A DNA stretch of 64,000 bases from contig OX235271.1 in NCBI GenBank assembly GCA_944472155.2, positions 67,934,416-67,998,415 of the forward strand. Reading direction: 5' to 3'. Source of the stretch: Trichobilharzia szidati. Taxonomy: Eukaryota > Platyhelminthes > Trematoda > Strigeidida > Schistosomatidae. Below the pieces are notes generated by a model that was not told the origin of the DNA, ran no database searches, and saw only the letters and a list, made by a program, of their open reading frames with translations. The position numbers and the translations under genes were made by a program. Positions 34,735 to 47,200 of the stretch are shown here, one piece after another; positions within the stretch are counted from its first letter, which is position 1, and each line of letters starts with the position of its first letter.

Positions 34735-35520
34735 CCAACCGCTTGCTGAAGTTTAGAAACTGAATTTTTTATCAAAACGATTACCCAAATCAGCGACCAC
34801 AGCTCGTGATACTGAAGAAGACCAACTGTGTTTACGAACCTTCATTTTTGAACACACGCCAAAGAATAAGCGAGGTAGGAAATATCCAGTCAAACATACA
34901 GAACGGCATTCATCATTTAGTAGATAAATAAAACCTTGGAATTCATAAAGAAGACATGCTCACTACCAGGTTACTCGTCCTGTCCTTCTGAATTACTCAG
35001 CTGCTTACTACGTCTGAGATTATTCAGAACACAATATGTGACCTGCTTGATACCACACACAGTAATAAGGAAACCAAGGCTTAAATGTTTAAAATTATGT
35101 ACTACTCATCTCAGTCAATTAGTAGTATAGAGCTTTGTCACAACTGCATGACCATCTCTTTTTCACATTAATCATAAATCACTGAAAGAAAAGGTTTTAT
35201 TTTCTGCTTTCTTGTTGATTCTCCGATTTTTCAGCTCAGGTGTACTATTTGGTTCAATTATATGACTCACTACAATGTCACATTTGCCAAACATATAAAC
35301 TGAATGTAAAAACTCTACTTCTGTGGAGGTGGATTTTTTAGTAACTACCGAAGTAAGGTTACCTGAATTAGATCGACATGACCCGGGACCGTAGTTTTCT
35401 CAACTAGAGCACTAATTTGACCGGCATAGCATTAAGTCCGAAACCACCAGGTAGAGGGACGTGTGTCCTCAAATACCTCATTAGATCAGTGAGAAGCTGT
35501 GGGACCTTATACCTTAATCC
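34735..35520. other. mixed low-information DNA
   Basis: No supported gene. The part from about 35,330 may be the 5' end (leader or gag start) of decayed element C, but I cannot trace a frame or an LTR. Confidence 0.35.
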
Positions 35521-35524
35521 CTCC

Positions 35525-36071
35525 AGCGAGCAGCCGCAAGAAAGCTTAAGTGTGATGTGATAAAATGCTTCTACATGTCAGAAAAATGGCGTATACAACG
35601 GTTGTTTCAAGGGGAGAATATGGGAGAGATATCCCCATCACAGTTCTTGCGCCACTGCAAACAGCTTGTAGTGAACAGCACAGTGGAAGCGACTGAAGTG
35701 AAGTAAGGTTGGATGCAAGCCCTCCTGGAGTGTGTATAACAAGCACTAAACGCACAACATCCTGGCTCTTCTTTTGAAAAGTCAGTGGTCATCACTGATC
35801 AGATGCTGGATAAGAGACAACTTGCAGAAAGGAGAGTGAACCACATGAATACGAGCAAAGACTTAGTAATCTCATAACTAGTGGCCAACATTAGACCACT
35901 AACGGGACGGCTAGCACTAATACGACTAAAACAGGGCAGACGAGTCAGATCACTCAACAAAGAATGTCTACGGTCAAAAGTAGACTCAGACAAACTAAAT
36001 CTGCAGGTCAATTTTGCTGGTATCACTAAAGGTTTGTCGCACAGTCAACAAAATGCGTACTACCATGCATC
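35525..36071 (+). pseudogene. Gypsy C gag, decayed 5' half
   Basis: This is the broken gag of an older CsRn1-like element. It reads AARKLKCDVIKCFYMSEKWR, ISPSQFLRHCKQLVV, two stops, then ITDQMLDKRQLAERRVNH, aligning with the capsid region of elements A and B (DKLKAALIQRTTLSDEKRI, PSQLLRHMRQL). In another frame the end gives CWYH, a stop, RFVAQSTKC and VLPC: the C-x2-H-x9-C-x3-C knuckle, interrupted right after its last Cys by the insertion of element B. The 3' half resumes at 41,596. Confidence 0.75.
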
Positions 36072-36501
36072 TGTGGAGTCCTCAAAAATAAACTTATCCA
36101 AATTTTACTATTATGTAAAAAATGAACATATTGTACACTACTTTGTTTTAACCAAAAACTCTGTACTTTGAACTTCCCTCGAGTTTAAAAAAAATATATA
36201 TATAATTCTGCCTTCGACTTTCTGTCTTCTCCACTATCTCAACTGCCGTCGATCAATTATAACAACCTTCTTTCTATCTCGAATTTTTGCAGGAGCACCG
36301 TAGCCTCTTCCTACGCACTTTGGTCGACCTCCGGCAACGTCAACACTGGAGAATTAGAACTGGGGCAGTCTTCCCGCAGCACTTCTGGAATCCAGTACGT
36401 TTATTGTGGAATTTGGATCTTTGTAAACTCAATTAATTTGGTATTTTGTTTTCTGTTTGAATTTTGGGTAAATAAGCTAATAGAGCAAAAGGTCCGCCAC
36501 A
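36072..36501 (+). repeat. Gypsy B 5' LTR
   Basis: The LTR has perfect 5-bp inverted ends (TGTGG, CCACA), a TATA-like A/T run near 36,187-36,203 and an AATAAA-like box near 36,096. It is the partner of 41,166-41,595. Confidence 0.95.
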
Positions 36502-36505
36502 AAAA

Positions 36506-36517
36506 TTGGTGAGCCCG
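36506..36517 (+). other. Gypsy B primer-binding-like site
   Basis: TTGGTGAGCCCG lies four bases after the LTR. The same string follows the LTR of element A. The tRNA is not identified. Confidence 0.6.
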
Positions 36518-36694
36518 CTTCGAACATTTATTTTTCTTCGATGGTTAACCTTTTTTTTTTGAACATTTTTGCGATAGTTAACTCGTTTTCAACATTTTTG
36601 TTGCTATTTTGACCTTATAATCTCGCATTGCTTAATTGTTGTTACCATACGTTTTGCTATTTTGTATATCTCTATACTTAAATATTTTCTGACA

Positions 36695-37585
36695 ATGGCT
36701 CCACCTAAACGTTCCACTGTTGCTGAAGAAGGTAATAAAGGCGAAGAGACACAGAACTCTTCTAATAACGCCTTACCGGACTTAAGACTACCTCAATTTG
36801 ATCTGCCTGAACCACGTGTCTGGTTCACAATCATTGAACAGTTGTTTGCAGCTCGAGGTATTACGTCGCAGATCGCCATGTATGGCTGCGTATTAGCAGC
36901 GATACCCACGGAAGTACTTCGAGAGGTTATCGATGTCATAGACAGCAAGCCTACAGACTCTCAATATGACAAACTAAAAGCTGCACTTATCCAGCGGACC
37001 ACCCTCTCCGATGAAAAACGCATACAACAACTACTTACTTCGTGTGATCTAGGTACAAAAAAGCCATCCCAACTACTTAGACATATGCGCCAGTTGATTG
37101 GATGACACAAAGTAGATGACTTAATTCTACGTCAGATGTTCTTACAACGTTTACCACAAAACGTCCAACAAATCCTAACAATATCTTCTAGGACGACAGA
37201 CCTTGAAGAACTAGCTAAGATGGCAGACGATATCATGGACGTGTTATCAAATAATGGCATAAATAGCGTGTCTACAGAGGTAGTACCACCAAGCCCTTCC
37301 ACATTTATGAAGGACACACCAATGTTTTGGTTACTTTCCCAGTTAACATCTCAAATGCAAGACTTACGACTGAAAGTATCTGAGCTCCGAGCACAGCGGA
37401 ACCAGTCACAGACAGTATCCAAGCAACGGCAACTAAGATCTAGACGACGTTCTAGAACACCGTCTCAAAGCCGTAACATTTGCTGGTATCATAGGAGGTA
37501 TGGGCATAATGCCCTGAAGTGTGTCCGACCGTGCATGTACAATAGTGGTGACGCAACTCAGGGAAACTCCCTAGCCAGGCAGTAA
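36695..37585 (+). pseudogene. gag: Gypsy B gag with one stop
   Basis: The Gag frame starts at ATG 36,695 (MAPPKRSTVAEE) and runs to TAA 37,583-37,585. A single in-frame TGA at 37,103-37,105 follows RHMRQLIG; the next residues HKVDD align with A's REIDKR, so the lost codon was probably Arg (CGA to TGA). Apart from that stop it is open: capsid region with WFTIIEQLFAARGI, basic RSRRRSRTP stretch, then the knuckle CWYHRRYGHNALKCVRPC (C-x2-H-x9-C-x3-C). The TAA overlaps the pol ATG by one base (TAATG). Confidence 0.88.
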
Positions 37586-40500
37586 TGGCGACGGCTGTTA
37601 CTGGCAATCATCCCAGTCGCCTTTTCTACGTGAGGGACTTGACTACCGGCACATTATTCCTGGTAGATACAGGCGCCGAGGTCAGTGTTATTCCCCCCTC
37701 ACTATCCAGGCGATCAGCCAAAATACCTGGTAAACTTTCACTCCGCGCTGCCAATCAAACCAACATACAGACGTATGGTGAACAGTCAATGATTCTAAAC
37801 CTAGGATTACGCCGACGTTTCACATGGATCTTCATAGTAGCTGACGTACGTCAAGATATACTTGGTGCAGACTTCCTAAGTCACTTCAATCTGTTAGTTG
37901 ACATCAGCAAGAAAAAACTGAATGACAATTGCACCCAACTCAAGATCCACGGTATTACAGGTGACTACTCTGTTCATAGCATCTGTATAGAAAAGCCGGA
38001 GAGTCAAATGTTCTCTACCTTATTGCAACGATTTCCGAAAATCCTTAAACCGTCATACAACGTCGAAGATATATCTCATACAGTTACGCATAAAATCATC
38101 ACAACAGGACAACCTGTGAAGGCACGTCCACGACGGTTACCACCAGATAAACTAGCAGCAGCTAAGTCGGAATTCGAACATATGATGCTGCTGGGCATCA
38201 TACGACCATCCAACAGTCCATGGTCTCCATCTTTGCATATGGTTCCCAAAACTAATCACGACTGGCGACCATGTGGAGATTATCGCGCTCTGAATAACGC
38301 TACGGTACCAGACCGTTATCCTATACCTCATCTCCACGACTTCTCCTCGACGTTACATGGAAAGACTATTTTTACCAAAGTTGACTTGGTTAGAGCATAT
38401 CATCAAATACCAGTCGCTCCAGAAGACATTCCAAAAATAGCAATTATCACACCTTTTGGATTATTCGAATTCTTGAGAATGCCTTTCGATCTAAAGAATG
38501 CCGCGCAAACATTTCAGCGTTTTATGGACCAAGTTACCCAAGGTCTTGATTTTGTCTTTGTATATATCGACGATGTCTTAATTGCCAGCTCATCGATGGA
38601 AGAACATATGGAACACTTAAGCTTATTATTTCAAAGATTTGAACAATTTGGAGTTGTGATCAATCCAAAGAAATGTATTTTTGGTTCCCCATCCATCGAA
38701 TTTTTAGGACATCGAATAACTGCCGAAGGCATCAGACCTACCGAAGATAAGATAGAAGCTATTAAGAACTTTCCCGAACCTGATTCCTTAAAGAAACTTA
38801 GACGTTTCCTCGGGATGTTCAACTTCTACCGACGTTTTATTCCATCATGTGCCTCCATAGTTCAGCCACTGACCGACCTACTTAGACGCAATTCAAAGAA
38901 ATTTCAGTGGTCTGAAGAAGCAAAAGCAGCATTTTATAACGCAAAATATGCCTTATCCAACGTCGTAATGTTGTCTCATATCAACCCAGAAGCTTCACTC
39001 ATTTTATGTACAGATGCATCGCAGGTAGCAGTGGGAGCAGTTTTACAACAAAAGTTCAATAATGACACCACTCCACTTGCTTTCTTCTCCAAAAAGTTGG
39101 AACCTGCACAAACTCGTTACAGCACATTTAGCAGAGAACTGTTAGCCATCTACCTAGCAGTAAAACATTTCAGCTTCCTACTACAAGGTAGACATTTTAC
39201 TATCTTAACGGACCATAAGCCTCTCTGCTACGCTTTCACCACTTCGTTGGATAGACACTCTCCGAGAGAAGCCAGGCAACTGGATTACATCTCACAATTC
39301 TCAACAGACATCCAGTTCATCAAAGGAGATTCCAATATCGTAGCTGATTCTTTATCTCGATGTGACGTTAATCACCTATCTTCGATAGATATTAGCTTAG
39401 ACAATTTAGCCAAGCTGCAGAAAAATGACGCCGAACTTCATTCTTGCAGACGAAACTCCTCCCTGCAGTTGCAGGACGTACCTATTCCCCTGTCTGATAC
39501 AACCATCGTCTGCGATGTTTCAACTGGCGTTCATAGACCTTTTGTCCCACTAAGTTGTCGAAAACCTTTGTTTGAACATCTGCATTCCTTGTCTCATCCT
39601 GGTATACGTGCTACAGTCAAGTTGATCAGCGAACGTTTTGTTTGGCCCAAGATGAACTCCGATATTCGGAAATGGGCCCGCCAGTGCTTGCAATGTCAAA
39701 GATCCAAGGTACATCATCATACCGTTACACCTCCAAAGCAGTTCAGTTTACCGGATAGACCATTCCAACACGTGCACATAGATATTATTGGACCATTACC
39801 GCCATCCAGAGGATTTACTCATATACTTACTGCCATTGATCGATTTACCCGATGGGCTATTGCTTGTCCACTCAACGACATATCTGCAGAAAATACCGCC
39901 TTGGTTTTCTTAGATCGTTGGGTGTCAAACTACGGAGTACCAACAACGATTACAACAGACCGAGGAGCTCAATTTCAATCAACTCTGTTTCGAGAGTTTA
40001 CGAGACTCCTTGGAGTGAACCATATCTCCACTACAGATTATCATCCTGCAGCGAATGGTCTGGTGGAACGTTTCCATCGACAACTGAAAAGCTCATTAAT
40101 GGCACAAGCTGACTCATCTAAGTGGAGTGAACACCTACCGTTAGTTCTTCTCAGTATCCGATCAACTGTCAAAGAAGATTTGGGATGTACACCAGCTCAA
40201 CTTGTGTATGGTACTACCCTCACGTTGCCTGGTCAGTTAGTTCCGTCTAATGATTCAACTGAAGTAAATATCTCCGACTTCACCAACCGCCTTACCCAGC
40301 AAATGCTCCAGCTTCGACCAGTAGCCCCTCGCCAATCACTTCAGAAAGCTCAAGTTAATAAGAATCTACTCACTTGCAGATTTGTATTTGTTCGCGTCGA
40401 CGCCATTAGAAAAGGTTTGCAACATCCATATGAAGGTCCTTTTCTAGTACTTAAACGCACAGATAAATACTTCACGCTGAATAAACATGGTAAACCTGAG

Positions 40501-40692
40501 ACTGTTTCTATCGATCGTCTTAAACCAGCGTACACCGACAGCGAATATGAAACACTAGCAACGCCGGCACCAGTAAACAATCAGAAAGTCAATGCAACTC
40601 CAACTCTCCCACTCTTCACACTTCCCCCTGTACAGACACGCAGTGGATGGCAGATCTGTAAACCTGCCCGCTATGTTCATTTTGTTGACTGA
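37585..40692 (+). CDS. pol: Gypsy B pol, intact frame
   Basis: A 1,035-codon polyprotein without a stop starts at ATG 37,585. Domains: protease ([14 protein letters not shown], about residues 27-40), RT with [15 protein letters not shown] and active-site YIDD at residues 327-330, RNase H ([28 protein letters not shown]), integrase with HHCC finger (HSLSHPG, CLQCQ), D in HIDIIGP, D in TTDRGAQF, E in NGLVERF, and a GPF-type end ([10 protein letters not shown]). All catalytic residues that I can check are present. One RT position reads [10 protein letters not shown] where A has [10 protein letters not shown]. It is read in another frame than gag and is likely expressed by reinitiation at TAATG. 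Confidence 0.93.
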   Translation: MATAVTGNHPSRLFYVRDLTTGTLFLVDTGAEVSVIPPSLSRRSAKIPGKLSLRAANQTNIQTYGEQSMILNLGLRRRFTWIFIVADVRQDILGADFLSHFNLLVDISKKKLNDNCTQLKIHGITGDYSVHSICIEKPESQMFSTLLQRFPKILKPSYNVEDISHTVTHKIITTGQPVKARPRRLPPDKLAAAKSEFEHMMLLGIIRPSNSPWSPSLHMVPKTNHDWRPCGDYRALNNATVPDRYPIPHLHDFSSTLHGKTIFTKVDLVRAYHQIPVAPEDIPKIAIITPFGLFEFLRMPFDLKNAAQTFQRFMDQVTQGLDFVFVYIDDVLIASSSMEEHMEHLSLLFQRFEQFGVVINPKKCIFGSPSIEFLGHRITAEGIRPTEDKIEAIKNFPEPDSLKKLRRFLGMFNFYRRFIPSCASIVQPLTDLLRRNSKKFQWSEEAKAAFYNAKYALSNVVMLSHINPEASLILCTDASQVAVGAVLQQKFNNDTTPLAFFSKKLEPAQTRYSTFSRELLAIYLAVKHFSFLLQGRHFTILTDHKPLCYAFTTSLDRHSPREARQLDYISQFSTDIQFIKGDSNIVADSLSRCDVNHLSSIDISLDNLAKLQKNDAELHSCRRNSSLQLQDVPIPLSDTTIVCDVSTGVHRPFVPLSCRKPLFEHLHSLSHPGIRATVKLISERFVWPKMNSDIRKWARQCLQCQRSKVHHHTVTPPKQFSLPDRPFQHVHIDIIGPLPPSRGFTHILTAIDRFTRWAIACPLNDISAENTALVFLDRWVSNYGVPTTITTDRGAQFQSTLFREFTRLLGVNHISTTDYHPAANGLVERFHRQLKSSLMAQADSSKWSEHLPLVLLSIRSTVKEDLGCTPAQLVYGTTLTLPGQLVPSNDSTEVNISDFTNRLTQQMLQLRPVAPRQSLQKAQVNKNLLTCRFVFVRVDAIRKGLQHPYEGPFLVLKRTDKYFTLNKHGKPETVSIDRLKPAYTDSEYETLATPAPVNNQKVNATPTLPLFTLPPVQTRSGWQICKPARYVHFVD

Positions 40693-41165
40693 CATTAAAA
40701 AAAAAGTACGTAACCTCATTTAGACATACTTATTATTATTGTTGTCGACATTCATTTCATTATAACCATAAATATTTACTAGTATTATTGTTTACTGTTC
40801 GTTAACTGTGCTGCAAGCACACGCATTCACCAAGTATTTGTATATATCTATTTATATATGAATTTTGCAAATGCTAACGAACATTTCATGGTTTATTATG
40901 TACATAAATTTTTTCTTTAAAATTATAGCAAGTTTTGATATTTTTTTTCTTCTAAATTCCTGCTTGCATGTGCTAAACTTTATACAACACGGATGCATTC
41001 CGTACACCCTGATCTAATTTTGTATCATTATTGTTGTTGATGTTATTATTATTTTTTTTGTTACCCTTATTGTTGACATTACCCATTATTTATATTGCTT
41101 ATATTCATGTAATCGTCCACGAGGACAGTACTGATGGTCCTCCGGACCTCTAAGAGGGGGAGCCC
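40693..41165 (+). other. Gypsy B 3' non-coding and polypurine tract
   Basis: AT-rich sequence with a short GC-rich patch (about 41,114-41,150: GTCC and GGAC pairs). AAGAGGGGGAG directly before the LTR (41,152-41,162) is the likely polypurine tract. Confidence 0.75.
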
Positions 41166-41595
41166 TGTGGAGTCCTCAAAAATAAACTTATCCAAATTTT
41201 ACTATTATGTAAAAAATGAACATATTGTACACTACTTTGTTTTAACCAAAAACTCTGTACTTTGAACTTCCCTCGAGTTTAAAAAAAATATATATATAAT
41301 TCTGCCTTCGACTCTCTGTCTTCTCCACCATCTCAACTGCCGTCGATCAATTATAACAACCTTCTTTCTATCTCGAATTTTTGCAGGAGCACCGTAGCCT
41401 CTTCCTACGCACTTTGGTCGACCTCCGGCAACGTCAACACTGGAGAATTAGAACTGGGGCAGTCTTCCCGCAGCACTTCTGGAATCCAGTACGTTTATTG
41501 TGGAATTTGGATCTTTGTAAACTCAATTAATTTGGTATTTTGTTTTCTGTTTGAATTTTGGGTAAATAAGCTAACAGAGCAAAAGGTCCACCACA
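41166..41595 (+). repeat. Gypsy B 3' LTR
   Basis: A 430-base LTR differing by eye from the 5' LTR at four transitions. It is followed by CATC, the target duplication. Confidence 0.95.
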
Positions 41596-42636
41596 CATCT
41601 GTCCCAAACTACCTCACAAGCAACAGGAAGACAAATAATCCGTTCTCAGACATCGATTATCTGGAAGAGGTGTCTGGACAGTAGTCTATTCTACGTCAGG
41701 GATAAAAACTTTGGCATAGACTTCTTGGTTGATACAAGATCTGCACTCAGTGTTATACCAAAAGCAATGGACGAGCCGGGACAACAAAAGTCCCCATTTT
41801 GCTTTGGGCCGCCAATAAAACCCGGATCACGACGTTCGGAGAGAAAACCCTGACCCTTGATCTCGGGTTTAAGCGACAGCTACTATGGGTGTTCACTGTG
41901 GTTGATTTAGACCCAGCGATCATCGGCGCTGACTTCCTAGGAAGATATGACTTATCAGTAGGTACTAGAAAGAGACGTTTTATAGCGAAGGAAACCTTCT
42001 GCTTTGTGAATGATAAAGCGAGCGAGCACCAGTTATTGAGTCCAGCAGAACCTCCACCAGTATCAACCAAAAGGTTCCGGGAAATACTAGCGGGATTCCC
42101 CACTCTGACAAAAACCAACCTTCAAACTTATGAGGCTGGCCCTAAAGTCACCCGTACTATAAGGATACGTGGTCCCTCGGTTTCGGCTAAGCCAAGAAGA
42201 TTGGGCCCTGACAAGTTAAAAATAAAGAAAGCTGAATTTGACTACACGCTTCATTAGGAGATTATTCAGAGCACGGACGGTCAATATGCTTCGCCATTAC
42301 ACATGGTTACTATGAAAAATCAGACTCACTGCCCTCCTTGTGGTAATTACAGGGCCCTAAATAAGCAAACCATCCCAGATAGTTACCCAGTACGACACAC
42401 TCAAGACTTTACTAATAGTCTTCGAGGTGCCACAATATTTGCTGTAAGTGAATTAGTTCGTCCCTATCACAATTTTACGGTAGCTGAGAAAGATGTGCTT
42501 GAAACAGCCATTACAACCCCAGTTGGGTTATGTGAGTTCGGGAGGATTTCATCTGGTCCAAGAAGTGTGGCAGAAACTCTCGTGAGATTTGTGGATGACT
42601 TACTTCGTGAACTGCGGGCGAGTATATGGCATATCC
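41596..42636 (+). pseudogene. Gypsy C pol, decayed 3' half
   Basis: This continues element C after element B. Protease: FYVRDKNFGIDFLVDTRSAL, where the D-T-G active site is D-T-R. After a frameshift near 41,790: LWAANKTRITTFGEKTLTLD and VDLDPAIIGADFLGRYDLSV. A TAG stands at 42,255-42,257, then the RT start: [41 protein letters not shown]. It breaks off at RFVDDLLRELRASIW, just before the Y-x-D-D box would come, where repeat R1 begins. It is inactive by several independent lesions. Confidence 0.85.
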
Positions 42637-42638
42637 CC

Positions 42639-42861
42639 GGCAGCCTGTTTACGGCCATAGGTCATTTGATCAGCTGATGTCTACAGACTTAATTTATTGA
42701 AAAAACCTTAAAATTAGGTAATTATTCGTTGTTTTACACACTTTTACGCTTGTATTCCCGCTAAAAGTTGATGGAATAGGTCATTTTTAGCATAAACAGC
42801 AAATGATGGTGTCCTTATCCGGCAGTAATTTACAACTAGTTTACAAATTGTTGGAATACGT
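42639..42861 (+). repeat. interspersed repeat R1, copy 1
   Basis: It begins GGCAGCCTGTTTACGGCC and includes GTCATTTGATCAGCTGATGT, ATGGTGTCCTTATCCGGC and GTTTACAAATTGTTG. A reverse-oriented copy lies at 53,753-53,976. It truncates the element C RT at its left edge. No coding frame. Confidence 0.8.
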
Positions 42862-42864
42862 AGT

Positions 42865-44249
42865 GTTTCGTTGAGAAAATGCCAAATTACTTAAAGACAC
42901 ATTATAACGACTTTTAGTCATGTTTTCTTTTGCAGTTCAAAGGATTAGACATAGACATGATGAGGTAGGCTAGTTCGTTTTGTTAGTCATTTTCACTTTG
43001 TTGCCCTCTACGTACACCTATTTAAAGAAAATCTACAGAAATACTCGGGAATTATTTTCACATGTTATTTACTTCTTATACTGCATAGATTTTGTCTTTA
43101 CAGACAGATGCGATATCCATTTTGTGTGCTTAAAAAATACTGAATGACGTAAGTAAACACAATTTAAAGCATTATCTAGTATTTTCTACCACTTAAATTT
43201 TGTACTTATAAGGGCAACAATGTCTACATCTTTTGACTGCTTAATTTCTTTTTATCGAATGTTGTGAGCTGTAGAGATTGGGAGATTAGGGTCATGTGTT
43301 GTATTGAATAGTGCACTTAGAAGATACGTCCAACTCTGAGTTACATTGTCCTCAATATGCAGTACATTCTTTTCCTCGTGATGAATTTGTTAGCAGTAAT
43401 TATTATCAGTACCCATATTTTGTAAGGATGGTATATAACGAAACGTGCTAATTCAGTAGTCAAAGGTTAGAACTATCCGTTAAAATTGAAACAGGTGCTC
43501 ATGTAAGGGAAAACTGATTATTCGAAAGTCGAAACATCACGTAAGTGATAAAGTTACTAGCATAGTTTACACGCAAACAGTTAAGGTTATTTATTTAGAA
43601 GTGATGGTAACTTGTTGATTGTTTAAGGGATGTTTTGATTGATAGGAACATAGGTGGGACAATGTAACTGAATAACAATATAACTGGCCAGTATGCACAT
43701 ATTTTGAAGTAAAACACGATCGGGTAAAGTATTTCGAAGACAAGAGTAGAACAGTCTCCTGAAACTGCTAATTTAGTGAGTAAGTAAATTTGTCTTTGAA
43801 TTAAGTTAAGACTGAAAGTAAACGGCATATTGGTAGGTTAAATGATTATCATTATTCGGTTTCGTTAGAATAAGTATCCGAGTACTATTTTACTCATAAT
43901 TCTGTCTTTTGAATAACTTAGTAACATGGCGTTTACTTTCGGACCCAAATTACTAAGTAAAAGTTGATATCCCTAGGGGTTCCTTGATAAAAAGATTTAA
44001 ATGTCGCCAAAGTAAATATGTTCACATCTAGAAAATACTTAGGTTTGAAGTTGTTTTTTTCTACTACTACAACACCAGGTAACTCACCACAATAAGTCAC
44101 AAAGCAAAACTAGATCTGCCAAAGACAGTGTGCTCCTAACTTCTAGATTTCGTGAAGGAAGAACTATATCCACAGGTTAGTAGGATTAGACGCATGATAT
44201 TAATTCAAAACTAGGTAACTACGATTCGCAGCCACAGAACACACCACGT
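42865..44249. other. AT-rich DNA, no gene seen
   Basis: I see no element or coding motif. It ends at the target site of the RTE insertion. Confidence 0.4.
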
Positions 44250-47200
44250 TACAATCTATTCCCCCGGCCGATAACTGCTACCTTGCCGTGGTGGTCGGGC
44301 TTGAATGCCGCAGTGACCCAACAAGCTAAACTGGCTGGGACTCATGTCCCTGCGGGTCCTACCATGCCAGGAAGGTTGTTTGGATAGCGGTTAGACTAAA
44401 AGCAGTTACCATGGGGTACATGGGCTCCAGAATCTAATCGGATCAAATGGCGTACGAACCCATATGGGTCACCGGCAACCACGGGAACGCAGCACCTGAC
44501 GCTGCTCCGCTGCCTTGCGGATTAGACTCCAAGTCAAAGGCTCGGGGGGTGGTCCCTTAAGAAAGCCACCTGCTTCGGTCTGGGCGCCCGGGCAGTATCT
44601 CAGCCCTCACACAATTAATTAAATGAAGCAACAAACTATCAGTGAAACTCATCGCACGCTCTTAACAATGCTCTCAAATAATAATGATGTCTCAGTTGAT
44701 ATATCTCTTTCCAACCTTACTTTTATTTTTATACTTAGTTTCCTGTATTTTACCTTTGCTCACCTTGACTTCTTAACCTTCGACAGCCTTTCACCTTTGT
44801 CTGGATTCCTAGCCTATCGGTGTCGTTTCGAGATGTTAGTGAGTAACCCTCAAAATGGCTGTCCCCAATGTGACATCTAACACAGATATCCTGAGACCGC
44901 GTGCCGCGTCCAAGCTGGCCACCTACAATGTCCGGACGCTGATGCAAATTGGACAACAGGCAGGGTTGGTAAGAACGTTGGAAAGCCTCGCTATCGATAT
45001 CTGCTGCATTTCGGAGACTCGCATTCAAGATCCCAGTGAAGTGCTTCGATTATCCCCTCCATCTGGAAGTTCTAGTAGTATGTACCACCTGCGCTTGTCC
45101 GGGGACCCTGTGGCGTCGGCATCCGGCGTAGCTGGTGTCGGCGTCGCACTGAGCGCTAGAGCCGAAGCTGCACTGCTCGACTGAATTCCCATTAACAGTC
45201 GTTTATGTGCTGTGAGGCTGGAAGGTTTTACGAAATTAAGAAGTAGTAGGCCAGATAGGCGGTGTCTATTTGTTGTCTCTGCCTATGCACCAACAGATTG
45301 CAGCCCGGATGCAATGAAGGACGAGTTCTACCACCAGCTTAACGATCTCTTGAGACAGGCGGGTCGGAGGGATATCGTAGTGCTGGCTGGGGACTTGAAT
45401 GCACAGGTCGGGCGTCTGAGCTCAGAGGAGAATCGTCTAGGTGGTAAATGGGGACTACATGGTCGCAGGTCAGATAATGGGGACCGTCTTCTGCAGCTTT
45501 GCGCGGATCACAACCTATTTCTGGCCAGCACCAACTTCCGGCACAACCATTGCCGTAGCGCTACCTGGCGTCCTCCCTCTGCGAACCAAGCTTGGACTCA
45601 GATCGATCACATTGCTGTCAGTTTCCGGTGGCGAGTATGCATACAAGACTGTCTCTCCTTCTGGAGCACATGCCTGGACTCCGATCATGCGTTAGTGTGT
45701 GCCAAGTTCGTCTTGCGATTTGGTGGGGTTCATAAAAGGCGTCGTCTAAACGTTGATGTGAGCGAACTAGTAGCATCTGCTACTTGTTTGAAATATCAGA
45801 ATGAGTTACAATCAATGCTTGCCAGCAACCCCCCAAGTAGTATAGATGAACATTGGCTCCATCTGCAAGGTGCCATGCAAAGAGCTAGTGTAGCCGCTTG
45901 CGGCTTGAAAGAATGCTCCGCCAAAAACCACTGGGTTTCTGCGAGTTCCTTGCAACTCCTGGATGAGCGCCGGTCCATTCCGGCTGGCAGCGAATACAGC
46001 AATAAGCGAAAGGCGCTCACGCGCAAGATAAGAAAGTGTTTACGTAAGGACCGCGAGGCCTGGTGGTCAGAACGTGCGGGTGAGATGGAGTCAGCTGCTG
46101 CATCTGGCAACAGTCGGCAGCTGTCCCAATTCATACGAGCCACCGGCAGCAAGAAACAAGGTGTCAGCGAGACGGTCTGTGAGGCAGATGGCACGCCAAT
46201 CACCAGTTTGAAAAGATGCCTGGAACGCTGGGCAGAGCACTTCGGGAAACAGTTTAGCTGGCCACCAGCTTCAATGTCTGCTGTCATCAGCCCCAGTGCT
46301 CCTCGGTCGGCTAATACCGACCCACCCACCGAAGCGGAGGTCCGTAAGGAACTCCAAGTGTTAAAACGCCATAAGGCGCCCGGCCCAGACAATTTACCCC
46401 CGGCTCTTTTTAAAGATGGTGGCGAGACTCTTACAATGGCTCTAACTGGGTTGTTCAGGAAGGTATGGGAAACTGAGAGTGTACCATCAATGTGGAACGA
46501 AGCCATCATCGTCCCTATCTTTAAAAAGGGTCGACGTAATTCGTGTGACAATCATAGGGGTATCAGTCTTCTACCAGTCGCGTCTAAATTATTGGCTTCT
46601 GTCTTGCTTCGCAGGCTGCGCAAAATACGTGAAGGATTGATTCGCGAAGAGCAGGCTGGGTTTTGTTCAGGTCGTGGATGCATTGATCATTTGTTCACCC
46701 TTCGTCAGTTGTTGGAACACCACCACACGTATTGCAGGCCAACGATCGTTGTGTTTCTTGATATTAGGGCTGCCTTCGATTCGTTGGACAGAACTGTGCT
46801 CTGGAACTGTCTGTTAGAGAGAGGTGTACCTGAGAAATTGGTTAACATCTTGAAAGCCCTATACAGAAACACCTCAGGTAGAGTGAGGGCATACAACCAA
46901 CTATCATCACTGTTCCCAACCAACAGTGGGGTTAGACAGGGTTGCCCAATCTCTCCATTTCTTTTTAACTTTGCCATCGACAACATTCTGGAGTCAGCTC
47001 TGAAGGATGTGCGTGAAGGTGGTGTAGATCTGCTACCTGGAGATAGACTTTTCGACCTCGAGTATGCAGACGATATCGTCTTACTGTGCGATAGCATGCA
47101 GGCTGCCCAAATCGCACTTAATCAGTTGGCGATCTGTGTCTGTAAGTATGGTATGTGCTTTGCACCGTCTAAGTGCAAAGTACTGTTACAAGATTGGCAG

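Larger units (their letters stand above)
36072..41595 (+). mobile_element. Gypsy element B (CsRn1-like), complete
   Basis: A 5,524-base LTR retrotransposon nested in element C. CATC is present on both sides (36,068-36,071 and 41,596-41,599), a 4-bp duplication. LTRs are 430 bases each with TGTGG and CCACA ends. Order: LTR, primer-binding-like site, gag, pol, polypurine tract, LTR, as in element A. By eye the LTRs differ at four sites, all transitions (about 99% identity), so it is young but older than A. Confidence 0.95.

Noticed and set aside
35881..36171. 96-codon plus-strand open frame as a gene
   Set aside because: It crosses the 5' boundary of Gypsy B at 36,072; it is decayed element C Gag fused by chance to LTR sequence.
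45796..46551. Minus-strand open frame of 251 codons
   Set aside because: It is antisense to the RTE endonuclease-RT frame and has no motif; long antisense frames are common in GC-richer LINE sequence.
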